DNA of 64,000 nt from Paenibacillus sp. FSL K6-3182. GTDB lineage: Bacteria > Bacillota > Bacilli > Paenibacillales > Paenibacillaceae. This document shows, piece after piece, positions 61,262 through 64,000 of this stretch. The stretch is taken from the NCBI RefSeq assembly GCF_037976325.1, contig NZ_CP150265.1:4149501-4213500 (forward strand), in the 5' to 3' direction. The notes under the pieces were generated by a model. That model was given only the letters and a program-made list of their open reading frames with translations, did no database searches and was not told where the DNA came from. Position 1 is the first letter of the stretch. Each line of letters starts with the position of its first letter. A program made the translations under genes and the position numbers.

Positions 61262-62056
61262 TTAAAAAATAGTCGGTACCATTCCCCCATCCATACGAAT
61301 TGGAGAACCTTTAAATGCGGATGCATAAGGACTGCATACAAATGCAGCTAATCTACCTATTTCAATAGGCTTGATAAATCGCTGTATTTCAGATTGAGGC
61401 AGGTTTGTAGTCATAAAATTTTTCTCTTTTTCTGAAAAACTCATATCTTCATTTGAGTATATGCCCTCAATGATTTGATGCACATTTTCAGAGAGAGTTG
61501 GTCCTGGCAGGATCGTATTGACTGTAACTTCTGTTCCAACTGTTAATTTGGATAAGCTTTTGGACAATGATAATAGCATTGATTTTGTCATACAATACTG
61601 AGGCATTTGTCCTGAAGGCATTATTGCTTCTTCACTCGCAATAAAGATAATGCGGCCATAATCATTTTTCAACATTTTAGGTAAATAATATTTAGATAAT
61701 CCATTTGCCGCAAGTACGTTCGTGCGGAAGTATTTTTCCCATATCTCATCGTCAACATCTTCATATTTCATCATTTCATAGATGCCCATACTATTTACTA
61801 ATATATCAATATTGGGGTATTTTTCGAATAAAGCTTCTCTTTGTGAAATATCCACAATATCGGCTGTAGCATTTTGAGGTGAGGTAGCCGGGAAATCTGA
61901 TTTGATTTCATTTACAGTTCGTTCCACCTCTTCGTAATTTCGACCATTAATGAGTACATGGACACCTTCTTTAGCAAGTTCAATAGCAATTGCTTTACCT
62001 ATACCCTTCGTTGATCCTGTAACTAAAGCTGTTTTATTTTTTAATCCCATATCCAT
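61262..62056 (-). CDS. Short-chain dehydrogenase/reductase
   Basis: About 264-aa classical SDR. The cofactor motif is TGSTKGIG (about residues 11-18), the NAG-equivalent is VNSMGIYE, Ser lies in IFIASEEAI and the Tyr/Lys pair in YCMTK; the end GSPIRMDGGMVPTIF is typical of FabG-like enzymes. Start 62056 follows AAAGGGAG at a good distance, whereas ATG 62077 lies before that site. Substrate unknown. The AraC gene on the same strand lies 240 bp upstream and may control it. Confidence 0.88.
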   Translation of the reverse strand: MDMGLKNKTALVTGSTKGIGKAIAIELAKEGVHVLINGRNYEEVERTVNEIKSDFPATSPQNATADIVDISQREALFEKYPNIDILVNSMGIYEMMKYEDVDDEIWEKYFRTNVLAANGLSKYYLPKMLKNDYGRIIFIASEEAIMPSGQMPQYCMTKSMLLSLSKSLSKLTVGTEVTVNTILPGPTLSENVHQIIEGIYSNEDMSFSEKEKNFMTTNLPQSEIQRFIKPIEIGRLAAFVCSPYASAFKGSPIRMDGGMVPTIF

Positions 62057-62298
62057 ATTAAATTTCTCCCTTTTCATTTACTTATTCATTCACGACAAGC
62101 TGATTAATAGTCATGATTAAAACAGTCTTGTAATGAGGATAGTGATAATATTACCTTGTCTGAATGGGTTAGTAACTAGCATATCGCGCCAATGTACTCG
62201 TTTAACACGCCAAATAAAAAAACGCAATAAACACTAGCTCTCTATAAATTTATATGGTTGGGAATTCTATATAATCGGCAATTCTAGCCGTCCTTCGG

Positions 62299-63312
62299 CT
62301 AATGGGTTTGTACCAAATATTCCGTACGCCAATTTGTAGGAGTCTCACCTTCCCAAAGACGGAAGGCGCGGTAGAATGAATTTTGGTCTTCATATCCAAT
62401 TAAAAAAGCGATTTCCTTAATATCAAGCGAGGGATTTGCCAAGTACTCTAGTGCCTGCTCATGTCTAGCTTTTGTTAAAACATGCTTGAAACTCGTATTT
62501 TCGTCGGTAAGCCGGCGTTGCAAGGTACGATCGCTCATACCGAGTTCCTTCGCGACAACCTGAATATCGGGGCGCCCACCTGTAAGGCTGCGTTTTAGAA
62601 TCCATTTGACCATTTCAGTTATAGAGCGGCTGCTTTGCTGTTCATTGAGCGATCGGTCTAAAACAGGAGTCAGAATCTCCAGTAACTCTTCGTTGTACGT
62701 GACAAAAGGACGATCCAGATCGCTTCGATGCAGCGTCAAACGGTTATAGTTTGCATCCATTCTGATTGGGCAGCCAAAATAAGCTTCAAGAGCTTGTACA
62801 TCGCCCATTGATTGTGAAAATTCGACAACACGCGCTGTCAAGGGTTGACCTGTTCCCCGACGCCCTAGCTCCAATAGAAATGCCAATGTGATACCCACCA
62901 GTAGCGGCGGACCTGCTTGCTCCGTATGCAGCCATTCCAGTTCGATTGTACAATACTCTCCTTCCTCAATAATACGCAGGCTTTCGGGTGGGCACATTTG
63001 TTTGTACCGAGACATTCGGTTTAAAGCGTCACGATAGTCACGAGCATAGTAAGTAGCTAAGACAGTCGGTGGATATTGCGCTGTTTCATATATGGTCGCA
63101 AGCTTGATAATTCCTTCCGCAGTGTCGCCAATGAGATCGGAATAAGCCTGCCAGATCGCGAAATAATGAGCGGTGGTAACTACTGATTCAGTAATAATGG
63201 TGAGCGGCAATCCTGCTTTACGAGCTACGTCATGAGGGGCAATTCCTAATTGACGTAATCCTATCCAAAATCCTGCCGGGATTTTAATACGGTCAGCGGT
63301 ATGAGACTTCAA
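62299..63312 (-). CDS. AraC-family regulator (arabinose-binding-domain type)
   Basis: 337-aa regulator. The N-terminal half (about 20-210) is the ligand-binding domain of the OruR/ArgR-like AraC subgroup; the C-terminal 100 residues carry the double helix-turn-helix with VVAKELGMSDRTLQRRLTDEN and IKEIAFLIGYEDQNSFYRAF. TTG at 63312 is the start, since AGGAGG lies nine bases upstream and the nearby ATG (63316) is in another frame that stops at once. Its target may be the SDR gene downstream. Confidence 0.86.
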   Translation of the reverse strand: MKSHTADRIKIPAGFWIGLRQLGIAPHDVARKAGLPLTIITESVVTTAHYFAIWQAYSDLIGDTAEGIIKLATIYETAQYPPTVLATYYARDYRDALNRMSRYKQMCPPESLRIIEEGEYCTIELEWLHTEQAGPPLLVGITLAFLLELGRRGTGQPLTARVVEFSQSMGDVQALEAYFGCPIRMDANYNRLTLHRSDLDRPFVTYNEELLEILTPVLDRSLNEQQSSRSITEMVKWILKRSLTGGRPDIQVVAKELGMSDRTLQRRLTDENTSFKHVLTKARHEQALEYLANPSLDIKEIAFLIGYEDQNSFYRAFRLWEGETPTNWRTEYLVQTH

Positions 63313-63778
63313 CCATAAGGACCTCCTCTATCTATTTATATATATTCATTAATATTGGTTGTGATTTGATGCCTGCCTTTTGCCAAATACAGCGAATCTT
63401 AGGTACTCATAAGAATAGTCTTAAGTTCGGTATGGTGTCAAAATTAACGTAATAAGCTGCACTAAATTGCCCATTAGTTTAACAAGAAAACAGCCATAAT
63501 AACCAGAAGCCATCTTAATGAGTTGGTTAGTCAATTTATCTTAAACCTAGATATTTCCATAATCATGTTTCACTTATCTATTCTCATCTCAATCCAACAA
63601 ACAAGCAATGTTAACTTAATTTAACATAATCGGACGAGGACAAATTTATAAACCATTCACTTCTTTGAAATTGATATGATTTCCACAATCCTTTTCAGAA
63701 TTTGCATAATGAAACTTTAACTGTGAAATCATAATCAACGTGTTCAGGTTGTTTAGAAACGATAAAGGAGTGATTGTT
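63313..63778. other. Intergenic region before the catalase gene
   Basis: A+T-rich, no gene seen. A weak promoter-like pair TTCCAC (63681-63686) and CATAAT (63705-63710), 18 bp apart, could drive the manganese-catalase gene. Confidence 0.35.
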
Positions 63779-64000
63779 TTGTACTATTACAAAGAAGAAC
63801 TAATCAACGTAATTAAACCAGATAAACCAGATCCAGCAGCTGCAAAAGTTCTTCAGGAAGCGTTAGGCGGCCAATTCGGTGAAATGCGAACCATGATGCA
63901 ATATTTTTTCCAAAGCTCTAATTTCAGAGGAAAAGACAAACAATTTCGCGATCTACTGAGAGGGGTGTTTTTAGAAGAAATTGCTCATGTCGAGCTTGTT
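63779..64000 (+). CDS. Manganese catalase family protein (5' part)
   Basis: The first 74 codons of a ferritin-like di-manganese catalase, cut by the window end. The segment FGEMRTMMQYFFQS with its Glu, and FLEEIAHVELV with the Glu-His pair, are metal ligands of the family, which destroys hydrogen peroxide; related CotJC proteins are spore-coat components. Start is TTG at 63779 with AAAGGAG (63764-63770) eight bases upstream. Confidence 0.85.
   Translation, partial: MYYYKEELINVIKPDKPDPAAAKVLQEALGGQFGEMRTMMQYFFQSSNFRGKDKQFRDLLRGVFLEEIAHVELV

Noticed and set aside
1..64000. rRNA, tRNA, CRISPR, prophage or complete insertion sequence
   Set aside because: No spaced repeat array, tRNA-like cloverleaf, rRNA core sequence, transposase or phage structural gene was recognised.

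Overview
The window looks like chromosomal DNA of a low-to-moderate G+C, spore-forming Firmicute of the Paenibacillus type. The evidence is strong AGGAGG-like ribosome binding sites with ATG, TTG and GTG starts, paired LplB/LplC-type sugar permeases with large lipoprotein binding proteins, DUF4832 proteins, an SLH-anchored giant exoenzyme, SleB- and SpoIIP-like sporulation hydrolases, and a near-B. subtilis-like IolC. No rRNA, tRNA, CRISPR array, prophage or complete insertion sequence was seen. The assignment rests on gene content alone.

Layout. 1-5.6 kb: small membrane protein, TetR regulator with MMPL exporter, orphan 69-aa gene, SH3b-SpoIIP cell-wall protein. 5.7-11.3 kb: cupin remnant, TetR regulator, HAD phosphatase, and an overlapping mocR-ddl pair (D-Ala-D-Ala ligase). 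11.4-21.3 kb: a seven-gene sugar-uptake operon (binding protein, two permeases, Gfo/Idh/MocA oxidoreductase, two DUF4832 barrel proteins, an acyltransferase-like protein) divergent from its probable LacI regulator. 21.4-28.4 kb: small housekeeping or accessory genes, including a PIN-domain pair, SleB, DinB, an alpha/beta hydrolase, a methyltransferase and a HesB-like protein. 28.4-35.6 kb: a myo-inositol catabolic operon (AKR, epimerase-like, iolD, iolC, iolA, iolB). 35.8-57.9 kb: a same-strand array with a 2214-aa SLH-anchored glycosidase-like/metallophosphoesterase protein, M17 peptidase, GH38 alpha-mannosidase, PfkB kinase, LacI, metallophosphoesterase, PHP hydrolase, ABC importer, GDPD, MgtC and an EEP phosphatase. 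58-64 kb: a Rieske oxygenase behind a variant purine riboswitch, a MITE-like repeat, an M24 peptidase homologue, SDR, AraC regulator and the start of a manganese catalase.

How the genes work together. The inositol operon and the ABC/phosphoesterase/mannosidase array carry copies of one LacI-type operator, TGGWAnCGnTWCCA (35646, 35681, 54884, 55125, and a degenerate copy at 53881). A plausible reading is one regulon that takes up and dismantles mannose- and inositol-containing phospho-glycans: phosphoesterases break phosphodiesters, GH38 trims mannose, a PfkB kinase phosphorylates a product and Iol enzymes burn the inositol. That function is inferred, not shown.

The most striking single element is at 58646-58869: a strong promoter, a guanine-family aptamer with altered binding-pocket positions (U51 to G, A73 to G, C74 kept) and an overlapping terminator arranged as an ON switch, placed directly before a lone Rieske oxygenase. 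This suggests a purine-derivative-induced oxygenase or demethylase, a pairing I do not know to be described.
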